A stretch of 64,000 bases of DNA from Kineosporia babensis (GTDB lineage: Bacteria; Actinomycetota; Actinomycetes; Actinomycetales; Kineosporiaceae), in NCBI RefSeq assembly GCF_021129305.1, contig NZ_JAJOMB010000026.1, positions 85,740-149,739 on the forward strand, written 5' to 3'. Every line of letters starts with the position of its first letter. The first letter of the stretch is position 1. Shown one piece after another: positions 51,747 through 59,598 of the stretch. The notes under the pieces were generated by a model. It saw only the letters and a list, made by a program, of their open reading frames with translations, made no database searches and was not told where the DNA came from. Made by a program: the position numbers and the translations under genes.

Positions 51747-52946
51747 ATGTCTCGGTTCCGGCTGTATCCGACTGCGGCGCAGCAGGTGCTGTTGCTGGAG
51801 GCGTGTGGGCATGCTCGGTACGTGTGGAACCTGGCGCTGGAGCAGCGGAACATGTGGCGCCGGGATCGCCCGCGCACCCCGAACTACGTGGCGCAGGCCC
51901 GGCAGTTGACCGAGGCGCGTCGTGAGTTTGCCTGGCTGGCGGCTGGTTCGGTCACGGTGCAGCAGCAGGCCCTGCGGGATCATGACCAGGCGTGGCAGAG
52001 CTTCTCCGCGGGTACGCATGGTCGGCCGACCTGGCGTAAACGCGGCCGGCATGAGGGGTTCCGGATTGTCGGCGGCGAAGCTCAGCGGGTGCGGCGGGAC
52101 AACGGCCGTTGGTCGGCGGTGAACGTGCCGAAGGTGGGCTGGGTGCGGTTCAAGCGCTCCCGTGTCCTGCCTGACTTCAAGTCGTATCGGGTCACCCGGG
52201 ACCGGGCCGGGCGCTGGCATATTGCATTCGCTGCCATCCCAGAACCGATCCCCGCGCCGGGTACCGGTGAGATGGTCGGGGTGGACCGGGGCGTGAAGGT
52301 CGCTGCCGCGTTGTCCACAGGTGAACTGTCGTCCCCGGCCGGCCTGCGACCCGGGGAGGCGCGGCGGTTGCTGCGGCTTCAGCGGTGTCTTGCTCGGGCC
52401 CGGAAGGGCTCTAACCGGCGTGAGCGGGTCAAGAGGCAGATCGCCCGCTTGCGGGCGCGTGAGGCCGACCGGCGCAAGGACTGGGCCGAGAAGACCAGCA
52501 CCCGTCTGGCTCGCCGGTTCGACGTGATCGGTGTCGAGGCCCTGAACGTCAAAGCGATGACCCGCCCGGCACGCGGCACCATCACCAAGCCAGGCCGTAA
52601 CGTCCGGCAGAAGGCGGGGTTGAACCGAGGCATTCTCGCCGCTGGATGGTCCCTGCTGGTGGCCCGGCTCGAGCAGAAGGCGCCCGGGCGGGTCGTGAAG
52701 ATCAACCCGGCGTTCACGTCGCAGACCTGTCACGCCTGCGGGCACCGCGCACCGGAGAACCGCCAGAGTCAAGCGGTGTTCCGGTGTGTGGCCTGCGGGC
52801 ATCAGGCGAACGCTGACGTGAACGCTGCCTGCAATATTAGGAGTATCGCCGCAGGGCTTGCGGTGACAGCGCGTGGAGACAGGGTGAAGTCGGCCCGGTC
52901 GGTGAAGCGTGAACCTCAACGAAAACGCCTCCCCACGGTCGCGTGA
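51747..52946 (+). CDS. tnpB: TnpB RNA-guided nuclease, IS605/IS1341 family
   Basis: A 399-residue, apparently intact TnpB: N-terminal OrfB/HTH part (MSRFRLYPTAAQQVLLLEACGHARYVWNLALEQ). The split RuvC site has the aspartate in MVGVDRGVK, the glutamate in DVIGVEALNVKAM and the last aspartate in ANADVNAACNI. A four-cysteine zinc ribbon CHACGHRAPENRQSQAVFRCVACGH lies between the last two. TnpB proteins cut DNA matching the guide of an omega RNA made from the element's right end, and so help keep the element. Runs antisense to the mys operon. Confidence 0.93.
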   Translation: MSRFRLYPTAAQQVLLLEACGHARYVWNLALEQRNMWRRDRPRTPNYVAQARQLTEARREFAWLAAGSVTVQQQALRDHDQAWQSFSAGTHGRPTWRKRGRHEGFRIVGGEAQRVRRDNGRWSAVNVPKVGWVRFKRSRVLPDFKSYRVTRDRAGRWHIAFAAIPEPIPAPGTGEMVGVDRGVKVAAALSTGELSSPAGLRPGEARRLLRLQRCLARARKGSNRRERVKRQIARLRAREADRRKDWAEKTSTRLARRFDVIGVEALNVKAMTRPARGTITKPGRNVRQKAGLNRGILAAGWSLLVARLEQKAPGRVVKINPAFTSQTCHACGHRAPENRQSQAVFRCVACGHQANADVNAACNIRSIAAGLAVTARGDRVKSARSVKREPQRKRLPTVA

Positions 52947-53003
52947 GTCGTTGGAATCCCGGCCCTTCAGGGCCGGGAGGACGTCAAGCGGCGAACATGT
53001 CCT
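52830..53003 (+). ncRNA. Predicted omega (re)RNA with guide in mysA
   Basis: In TnpB systems the guide RNA comprises the end of tnpB and the right end, with the bases after the right end as guide. Here the scaffold would end with the right-end hairpin and TCAA (52987), and the guide would read GCGGCGAACATGTCCT (52988-53003), the 3' end of mysA. The 5' end is a guess. No transcript evidence. Confidence 0.45.
52953..52981. repeat. Right-end hairpin of the tnpB element
   Basis: TCCCGGCCC and complement, a perfect 9-bp stem with TTCA loop, 6 bases inside the right end. On the minus strand it follows the mysA stop directly and may weaken transcription into mysBCD. Confidence 0.75.
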
Positions 53004-54189
53004 CGCCGTGTCCGCCGCGGGGGTAGCGGCTGACCACGCGGCGATGCTCGGCCAGGCCTTCCTCCAGCTCCGCGCTGCTCAGATCGTTGACGAAGAAGCA
53101 GGTTCCGATCGGCCGGGGCATCGCCGCCCGCAGCAGGCCGTGCCGGGTCTGCAGGATCGAGGCGGTGGCCCGGTGCAGCAGTTCCGGGGTGAGCTCGGGA
53201 CTGTCCAGGGCCAGGCCGAGCCGGCTCATCAGCCAGAACAGCCGGTCTCGTTCGCTTTCCACGATGTAGCCGCGGGTCAGGGCCAGGGTGGCCGACAAGG
53301 CCATGTCGATGTTGATCGCGTGCCCGTGGAAGAACGGCCGTTCCGGGGCCAGTTCCAGGTGCGGGCTCCAGGTGTGGCCGTAGGCGATCACCCGGTCCAG
53401 GTCCAGTTCGTGCAGGTTGGGCACCTCCAGGCGCAGCATGGTCTCGATCGCGCCGTAGGTGAGCTGGTGCGCGATCCGGCGCATCTCCGGATTCTCGCCG
53501 AGGTGGCCGAACCGGGTGCTGACCAGCTCCTCGGAATGCTTCTCGAGCAGCTCGAACAGTTCCGCCCCGGCCACCGTGGAGATCTTGATCAGCTCGGCCA
53601 TGCCGTTGCGCAGCTGATCGGTGGGCAGGGTGCGCAGGAACGAGAAGTCCAGGATCACCTGCCGCGAGGCATGGTAGGCGCCGAGCCGGTTCTTGTGCCT
53701 GCCGTGGTTGACCCCGACCTTGATCGAGACGCTGGCGTCGATCAGCCCGATCAGCGTGGTGGGCACCCGGATGTAGTTCGAGGAGCGGCGGAACGCCGCG
53801 CACGCGAACCCGGCCACGTCGGTGGTCAGGCCGCCCCCGACGACCAGCACCGGTTCCTGCCGCAGCAGACCGAACCGGCCGAACGCGTCCACCATTCGCT
53901 CGAGGGTCCGCAGCGACTTGTCGGTCTCCCGGACCACCACCGGAAAACTGGTCAGGGCGATCCGGTGATGCTCGAAGTAGGCCCCGATCTGCTCGCCGTA
54001 CAGCTCGTGCACCCGTTCGTCGACCACCAGCAGGCACCGGCCGAATTCCCGGTAGACGTCGGCGATCTCGGTGTTGTGCAGGGCGAACGCCCCGTCCACG
54101 TAGAGCAGCGAGTAGTCGATCTTCTCGTAGGCCTCGACCCGGAAGAGCCGGTCGGTGGCGGTCAGAGTCGGTTGCGGGTAGCCCGTCAT
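52984..54189 (-). CDS. mysA: MysA sugar-phosphate cyclase (desmethyl-4-deoxygadusol synthase)
   Basis: A 401-residue member of the dehydroquinate-synthase-like sedoheptulose-7-phosphate cyclases, which make desmethyl-4-deoxygadusol, the first pathway step. Visible are [60 protein letters not shown] and the metal histidine regions [12 protein letters not shown] and [13 protein letters not shown]. The sister activity 2-epi-5-epi-valiolone synthase is excluded mainly by the mysBCD context. ATG 54189 with GGAG upstream is preferred over 54228. The stop codon is supplied by the terminal TTGA of the tnpB element; the last residue stays alanine. Confidence 0.9.
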   Translation of the reverse strand: MTGYPQPTLTATDRLFRVEAYEKIDYSLLYVDGAFALHNTEIADVYREFGRCLLVVDERVHELYGEQIGAYFEHHRIALTSFPVVVRETDKSLRTLERMVDAFGRFGLLRQEPVLVVGGGLTTDVAGFACAAFRRSSNYIRVPTTLIGLIDASVSIKVGVNHGRHKNRLGAYHASRQVILDFSFLRTLPTDQLRNGMAELIKISTVAGAELFELLEKHSEELVSTRFGHLGENPEMRRIAHQLTYGAIETMLRLEVPNLHELDLDRVIAYGHTWSPHLELAPERPFFHGHAINIDMALSATLALTRGYIVESERDRLFWLMSRLGLALDSPELTPELLHRATASILQTRHGLLRAAMPRPIGTCFFVNDLSSAELEEGLAEHRRVVSRYPRGGHGEDMFAA

Positions 54190-54504
54190 GATCTGTTCGT
54201 CTCCAGTCCCCGTCGGTGGAGCAGGCATGATGCATCGAGCGGCTGAGATCTGAGTTCGGCCTGAGGCTCTGACCCGCCTGGGCCCGGCGGTGCCGGTGAT
54301 CCGGCTGGATGAGCGCGGGCGGCGGGCGTCTGCGCGGACCTGGCTTCTCCGGTTGCGCAGCGGGTGGCCTGACTTCGCGAAAGGCCTTTTCCCTACGAAT
54401 AGATAGGAACACTTGGCCGCGCAGAAGGCAACAGTCCCACGTTGTACTCGGCCGCTGGATCCGCCAATCGGTCCGTGCACCGGGGGTTGCGGTGGGCCCG
54501 GCCA

Positions 54505-54518
54505 GGGAGCTAGCTCCC
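54505..54518. promoter_or_regulatory. Perfect palindrome GGGAGCTAGCTCCC
   Basis: A 14-bp perfect palindrome about 315 bases upstream of mysA and 520 bases upstream of the exporter gene. A candidate operator for a dimeric regulator; none is encoded next to it. Confidence 0.4.
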
Positions 54519-54909
54519 GCCACCGAGACGAAGATCGCCGAAAGCTGTTGGAGGGAAAGGATCTTGTGTCCGGCAGGTCTGGGAGCCCGTTGGCGGCAGT
54601 GAACGCCTGGACCCTTCCGATAATCTTTCTGGACGGGTGAGGGTCACTTCCCGGCGAGTGGGGCTGGATCTCACCCGGACCTGGCGGCCTTCGGCGGCTA
54701 CGCGGTGTAGGTACGCCTGGAACCCTCTATCGGCCGACTGGCGGGCCTATGTCACGTTCCTGATATTTGACAGCTCCTTGTCCGATTCATCCAGCTTGAG
54801 CCGGACGGCGATCGCGGTGCTCGGCAGCATGTCGCTGCCCGGCCGGGTGCGCTGTCAGCACGGTGGCAGGGGCTTGTGCGGAGCCTGACAGCGGGTCCGC
54901 TGATGCTCG

Positions 54910-54938
54910 GACAGCTGGCACATCGTGCCTCAACTGTC
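54910..54938 (+). promoter_or_regulatory. Stem-loop in the exporter leader
   Basis: GACAG/CTGTC outside and GGCAC-ATC-GTGCC inside, with a short internal loop, 100 bases before the exporter ATG. Either an operator or an mRNA leader structure. Confidence 0.3.
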
Positions 54939-55037
54939 ATCAGCAACCTGCCGATCACCACTCTTACGCCGCGCCCGGCTCACTGGAGAACCGCGCCTGG
55001 GAAGAGGACCGGCTACCAACCTTGAAGGGAGTCGTGC

Positions 55038-56525
55038 ATGACTTCCACCCCGCCCAAGGCCGCCACGCAAGACCCGGCGCCGCACACCTACACCTCGCTG
55101 CGGGCCGCCTGGATCCCGCTGGCCGCGCTCTGCCTGGCCTTCTTCGTCGAGATGGTCGACAACACGCTGCTGTCGATCGCGCTGCCGACCATCGGCCGCG
55201 ACCTCGGCAGCGGCACCACCGCCCTGCAGTGGGTCACCGGTGCCTACTCCCTGACCTTCGGTGGGCTGCTGCTCACCGCCGGCTCGATGGCCGACCGGCT
55301 CGGCCGCCGCCGGGTCCTGCTGGTCGGGCTGGTCGTGTTCGGCCTGCTCAGCCTGACCGTCGTGTTCGTCACCGACGCCAGTCACCTGATCGCCCTGCGG
55401 GCCGCCCTGGGGGTGGCCGCGGCAGCGATGGCGCCGATCACCAACTCGCTGGTCTTCCGGCTGTTCGACGACCAGACCCTGCGGATGCGGGCGATGACCA
55501 TCATGATCATCGTCGGGATGTCCGGGTTCATCCTCGGCCCGGTGCTCGGCGGCACCGCGCTGGCCCACGTCGAGTGGCAGTGGCTGCTGCTGGTCAACGC
55601 CCCGATCGCGCTGATCGCCTTCGTCGGGGTACGGCTGGGGGTCCCGGCCGACCGGCCCGAGGGCCTGACCGACGACAAGCTCGACCTGCTCGGCGCGGTG
55701 CTCAGCGTGAGCACGATCGGCCTGGCCTGCTACTCGCTGACCAGCGGGGTGGAGAACGGCTGGCTCTCGGCGATCACGGTCGCCGCGATCGTCGGGGCCC
55801 TGGCCGCCGGGGTGGCCTTCGTCCGGCACGAGCGCCGTACCCCGGCCCCGATGCTCGACCTGAAGCTGTTCTCCAACGGCACCGTGCGCGGCGCCACGAT
55901 CGCCCAGATGGGCACCTCGATCGCGATGGCCAGCGTGATGTTCGGCCTGATCCTGCACTTCCAGTACGCCTACGGCTGGAGCCCGGTCAAGGCCGGCCTG
56001 GCCAACCTGCCGATCATCATCACCATGCTGCTGGCCACCCCGCTGTCCGAGGGCCTGGCCCACCGGTACGGCCACCGGATCGCCTGCCTGATCGGCGCAG
56101 CCTGCCTGGCCGGTTCACTGGCCGGGATGGCCTGGGGCGTCGAGCACGGCTACCTGCCGATCGCGATCTCGATGGTGGTGATGACGGTCGGCCTGCGCAC
56201 GGTGATGACGATCTGTGCGGTGGCCCTGGTCGAGGCGATGCCCGCCAACCGCACCTCGATCGGCACCGCCCTGAACGACACCGCGCAGGAGGTCGGCACC
56301 AGCATCGGCACGGCCATGGTCGGCACCCTGATCGCCGCCCTGGTCACCACCCAGCTGCCGATCGGCGCCTGGAGCAACGCCCTGGTGGAGTCGTTCTTCC
56401 ACGGCGAGCGGATCACATACGGCGTGCTGGCCGTGGTGGTCGGCCTGGTCGCGGCCGGCGGTGCGCTCACCCTCACCGACTCACACTCCACGGACGAGCA
56501 CGCGGTCGAGGAACAGGCCGCCTGA
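55038..56525 (+). CDS. MFS transporter, DHA2 (EmrB/QacA) type
   Basis: A 495-residue membrane protein with 14 predicted helices. It carries the DHA2 motifs VEMVDNTLLSIALPTIGRDL in helix 1 (motif D1), GSMADRLGRRRVLLVG (motif A) and GMSGFILGPVLGG (motif C), a proton-coupled exporter. The ATG follows GAAGGGAG. It is divergent from mysA across the 848-bp gap and could export the mycosporine product, or be an unrelated drug pump. Confidence 0.9.
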   Translation: MTSTPPKAATQDPAPHTYTSLRAAWIPLAALCLAFFVEMVDNTLLSIALPTIGRDLGSGTTALQWVTGAYSLTFGGLLLTAGSMADRLGRRRVLLVGLVVFGLLSLTVVFVTDASHLIALRAALGVAAAAMAPITNSLVFRLFDDQTLRMRAMTIMIIVGMSGFILGPVLGGTALAHVEWQWLLLVNAPIALIAFVGVRLGVPADRPEGLTDDKLDLLGAVLSVSTIGLACYSLTSGVENGWLSAITVAAIVGALAAGVAFVRHERRTPAPMLDLKLFSNGTVRGATIAQMGTSIAMASVMFGLILHFQYAYGWSPVKAGLANLPIIITMLLATPLSEGLAHRYGHRIACLIGAACLAGSLAGMAWGVEHGYLPIAISMVVMTVGLRTVMTICAVALVEAMPANRTSIGTALNDTAQEVGTSIGTAMVGTLIAALVTTQLPIGAWSNALVESFFHGERITYGVLAVVVGLVAAGGALTLTDSHSTDEHAVEEQAA

Positions 56526-56531
56526 ACCGGC

Positions 56532-56561
56532 TGCGGGGGCCGCGAAACAGCAGCCCCCGCA
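56532..56561. terminator. Bidirectional hairpin terminator
   Basis: TGCGGGGGC and GCCCCCGCA form a 9-bp stem with a 12-base loop between the convergent exporter and GH3 genes. Confidence 0.7.
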
Positions 56562-56569
56562 CCCAGGCC

Positions 56570-58831
56570 TCAGGCGGTGACGCTGAATTCGGCGTGCAGA
56601 TCGGCGTTGGAGTTACCGCCCACCCAAACATCGAAAGCCGTGGCGTCGAGCACCCAGTCACGGGTGGCCGCGCTCCAGTAACGCCGTTCCTCGGCGCCCA
56701 GCGTGAACTCCACCCGCTCCGTCTGGCCGGCCGCCAGCGACAGCCGCCGGAAGCCCTTGAGCAGGCGTACCGGCCGCGACGAAGTGCCGTAGCGCTGGTG
56801 AAGGTAGAGCTGGGCCACCTCGTCACCGTCGTGCCCGGAGGTGTTCGTGACATCCACGCTCACCGTGAGGCTTTCGTCTCGGCCGACGCTCGCGGCGCTG
56901 ACCGTCAGGTTGCTGTACGAGAACGAGGCGTAGCTCAGGCCGTGGCCGAACGGGTACAGCGGGGTGCTCTCCTCGTCCCAGTAGCGGCGGTCCTGCTTGA
57001 CCGGGTCGTGAGAACGGGTGTGCGCGTAGTGGATCGGGACCTGCCCGACGTGCCGCGGCCAGGAGAACGGCAGCTTGCCGCCCGGAACCGCCTGGCCGAA
57101 GAGCAGATTCGCCACCGCGTCGCCGCCCCGGGTGCCGGGGTACCAGACCTGCAGGATCGACGGCACATTCTCCTCGGCCCAGCGCAGATCCAGCGGACGA
57201 CCGCTCATCAACACCACCACCGTCGGCGTTCCGGTGGCCACCACCGCCTGGAGCAGGGCCAGTTGCTCGCCGGGCAGATCGAGGCTGGAGCGGGAAGCAC
57301 CCTCGCCGATCATGTCCTGACGCTCACCGACCACGACGACCGCCACGTCCGCCGCGGTGGCCGCATCCACGGCGCGCAGCAGTTCGGCCTGGGCGTCGAA
57401 GTTTTCGTCGGTCTTGCTGCCGTCGCCCCACATGTCGAACATCGAGGGGAAGAGCCGGATCGGGGACGGGGCGCCCGGCGCGTAGGTGACCTCCACCGGA
57501 GTGTCGAGCCCGTTTGCGTACGACCGGATCCCGTCCAGGATGGTGACGGTCTCGTCCAGGTCGTAGTCGAAGATCCACGGCCCCAGCGTGTCTCGTTTGG
57601 AGTCGGCCATCTGGCCCAGCACCGCGATCGAGCGGACGACGTCGTTGCTGCCGTCCGGAACGACGGTCAGCGGCAGCAGGCCACCCTCGTTCCGCAGCAG
57701 CACGGCGCTGCTCTCGGCGGCTTCACGGGCGGCGTCGCGGTGGGCCGGGTCGGCCAGCACCGTCTGGGCGGCCTGCTCGTCCACGAAGGGGTTGTCCAGC
57801 AGGCCGAGCGCTTCCTTGGCGTTCAGCAGCCGGCGCACGCTGGTGTCGATGCGCTCGAGGTCGACCCGGCCGTCGGCCAGGGCCTCGTCCAGGTGGGCGT
57901 AGGCCGGGTCGTGGATGGCCATTTCCAGGTCGAGCCCGGCGGTCAGCGCCTTCACCCCGGCGTCGGTCAGATCCGCGGCGTAGTGGTGGGTTTCCAGGTC
58001 ACGGGCGGAATTGGCGTCCGAGACCACGAAACCCTCAAAGCCCAGGGCCTCGCGCAGCACCTCGTGCAGCAGCCAGCGGTTACCGGTGGCCGGAACCCCG
58101 TTGAGGTCCATGTAGGCGGACATCACGTTGCCCGCGCCCGCGTCGATGGCGGCCTTGAACGGCGGCAGGTAGGTGTTCCAGAACTCCTGGTCGGACAGGT
58201 CCACCTCGTCGTAGTCGCGGCCGCCGAGCGCAGCGCCGTAACCGGCGAAATGCTTGGGCCCGGCGATGATGTGCTCGTCGGCGCCGAGGTGCGGGCCCTG
58301 GAAACCGCGCACCTGAGCGGCGGCCACCGCGGCACCCAGGTAAGGGTCCTCACCGGCGCCCTCGATGATGCGTCCCCAGCGGGGGTCCCGGGCGATGTCC
58401 AGCATCGGGGCGAAGGCCCAGTGGATGCCGACCGCCCGGGCCTCGCGCGCGGCCACGGTCTGGGCCTGCTCGATCAGCTCGGGGCTCCAGGAGGCGGCCA
58501 TCGCGATCGGCACCGGGAAGATGGTGCGCAGGCCGTGGATCACGTCGAAACCGAACAGCAGCGGGATGCCGTGCGGATTGCCGGCGATCGCCTCGCGCTG
58601 CAGCCGGTTGGTGGTCGCCGGATCGGTGACGAACAGCAGCGAACCGGCCCGGCCCGAGGCCAGCGCCTGCTCCACGGCCTGGATCTGGCCCGGGGGCAGG
58701 GTGCTGTCGTCGCCGTCGGGCGGCAGCTGGAAGTAGAAGTACTGGATCAGCTGGCCGATCTTCTCGGCCGGCGTCATGCTCTGCAGCAGTTTCTCGACGC
58801 GGGCCGACGTCTTCGTCTGGTCTGCGCTCAT
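56570..58831 (-). CDS. Glycoside hydrolase family 3 beta-glucosidase (BglX-like)
   Basis: 753 residues without a signal peptide, so probably cytosolic. Domains: GH3 N (about 25-330, IHGLRTIFPVPIAMAASWSPELI, GPKHFAGYGAALGGRDYDEVDLS, nucleophile region GFEGFVVSDANSARD with the catalytic aspartate after VVS), GH3 C (about 380-600, AVVVVGERQDMIGEGASRSSLDLPGEQ) and fibronectin-III-like (about 650-730). It releases terminal glucosyl residues. The ATG at 58831 overlaps the acetyltransferase stop by 4 bases. Confidence 0.92.
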   Translation of the reverse strand: MSADQTKTSARVEKLLQSMTPAEKIGQLIQYFYFQLPPDGDDSTLPPGQIQAVEQALASGRAGSLLFVTDPATTNRLQREAIAGNPHGIPLLFGFDVIHGLRTIFPVPIAMAASWSPELIEQAQTVAAREARAVGIHWAFAPMLDIARDPRWGRIIEGAGEDPYLGAAVAAAQVRGFQGPHLGADEHIIAGPKHFAGYGAALGGRDYDEVDLSDQEFWNTYLPPFKAAIDAGAGNVMSAYMDLNGVPATGNRWLLHEVLREALGFEGFVVSDANSARDLETHHYAADLTDAGVKALTAGLDLEMAIHDPAYAHLDEALADGRVDLERIDTSVRRLLNAKEALGLLDNPFVDEQAAQTVLADPAHRDAAREAAESSAVLLRNEGGLLPLTVVPDGSNDVVRSIAVLGQMADSKRDTLGPWIFDYDLDETVTILDGIRSYANGLDTPVEVTYAPGAPSPIRLFPSMFDMWGDGSKTDENFDAQAELLRAVDAATAADVAVVVVGERQDMIGEGASRSSLDLPGEQLALLQAVVATGTPTVVVLMSGRPLDLRWAEENVPSILQVWYPGTRGGDAVANLLFGQAVPGGKLPFSWPRHVGQVPIHYAHTRSHDPVKQDRRYWDEESTPLYPFGHGLSYASFSYSNLTVSAASVGRDESLTVSVDVTNTSGHDGDEVAQLYLHQRYGTSSRPVRLLKGFRRLSLAAGQTERVEFTLGAEERRYWSAATRDWVLDATAFDVWVGGNSNADLHAEFSVTA

Positions 58832-59475
58832 CGGGCACCTTCCGGGGATTCGAGGGTGAGGGTTCGGGGCGCGCGGTAGGTGAACTCGCGATCGGCTTCG
58901 GTGATCGCGCGCAGAATCCGGGCCGGGACGCCGCCGACCACCACATCGGCCGGGACGTTCGCCGTCACCACGGCTCCGGCCGCCACCACCGAGCCGCGGC
59001 CGATGGTCACCCCGGGCAGGACGGTGACGTTCGCACCGATCCACACGCCGTCCTCGATCACGATCGGGGCGGAGAACTGCTCACCCGTGGCCCGGGTGTC
59101 GGGGTGGATCGGGTGGCCGGCGGTGGTCAGGGTGACGTGCGGGCCGAACATCACCTGGTCGCCGATGTGCACCGGGCTGTCGTCGATGATCGTCGTGCCG
59201 GTGTTCAGGTAAACGCTCGAGCCGACGTGGGTGTGCACCCCGTAAGCCACGAACAAAGGCGGCTCGGCCCACACTCGTGCGCCGATCGTCCCGAAAAGCT
59301 CTTTCAGGACCCGGTCGCGCCCGGCCAGATCACGCGGCGGCAGCTGGTTGAACTCGCGCGCGAGCTCCTTGCCCCGGACCCGCGACTCCTCGAGGTCGTC
59401 CAGACCTGGGCCGAAGTCCGTGTACAGCTCCTGGGCGTCCATCCGACGCCGGACTTCCTTCTCGCGCTCGTCCAA
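58828..59475 (-). CDS. Maltose/galactoside O-acetyltransferase (hexapeptide repeat)
   Basis: 215 residues: the N-terminal Maa domain (about 5-60, RRRMDAQELYTDFGPGLDD) and a left-handed beta-helix of hexapeptide repeats (about 75-190, VYLNTGTTIIDDSPVHIGDQVMFGPHVTL, with the catalytic histidine in TAGHPIHPDTR). It acetylates a sugar using acetyl-CoA. The TTG start at 59475 has AAAGGGG 7 bases upstream. It is coupled to the GH3 gene, suggesting uptake and handling of one oligosaccharide. Confidence 0.9.
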   Translation of the reverse strand: MDEREKEVRRRMDAQELYTDFGPGLDDLEESRVRGKELAREFNQLPPRDLAGRDRVLKELFGTIGARVWAEPPLFVAYGVHTHVGSSVYLNTGTTIIDDSPVHIGDQVMFGPHVTLTTAGHPIHPDTRATGEQFSAPIVIEDGVWIGANVTVLPGVTIGRGSVVAAGAVVTANVPADVVVGGVPARILRAITEADREFTYRAPRTLTLESPEGAR

Positions 59476-59531
59476 CTGAGCACCCCTTTGCGCTCGTCGG
59501 CCACCTTCGCGGGCGGCCGGTTTTCACTGCA

Positions 59532-59545
59532 TGTACGAACGTACA
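59532..59545. promoter_or_regulatory. Palindrome TGTACGAACGTACA
   Basis: A 6+6 inverted repeat (TGTACG, AA, CGTACA) in the divergent promoter between the acetyltransferase/GH3 operon and the MFS gene. AT-rich TTAATAATT follows at 59562-59570. A candidate operator; the regulator is not encoded nearby. Confidence 0.45.
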
Positions 59546-59598
59546 CGAATCTCGACCAGCTGTTAATAATTGAACGGAAATCACTTACGCTGCAGCGC

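Larger units (their letters stand above)
51428..52987 (+). mobile_element. IS605/IS1341-type element carrying tnpB only, inserted in the mys operon
   Basis: A 1560-bp element. Left and right subterminal hairpins (51441-51469 and 52953-52981) agree at 25 of 29 bases and share a TTCA loop. The right end finishes in TCAA, the cleavage tetranucleotide known for this family. Left flank is GCGCTCAT, so a CTCAT-like target/TAM. Excising exactly this interval restores a mysA-mysB ATGA overlap, which fixes both ends. There is no tnpA, so it would need TnpA in trans. 51531-51746 shows no gene. Confidence 0.82.
54190..55037. other. 848-bp gap between mysA and the divergent exporter
   Basis: No supported gene. 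It holds a perfect palindrome (54505-54518), a compound stem-loop (54910-54938), an AT-richer island with TATCTATTC on the minus strand at about 54397-54405 that may be the mysA promoter, and a consensus TTGACA at 54767-54772 on the plus strand without a matching -10 box. Confidence 0.6.

Noticed and set aside
52984..54189. mysA truncated by the insertion
   Set aside because: The reconstructed empty joint gives the same last residue and a stop at the same place, so the protein is unchanged.
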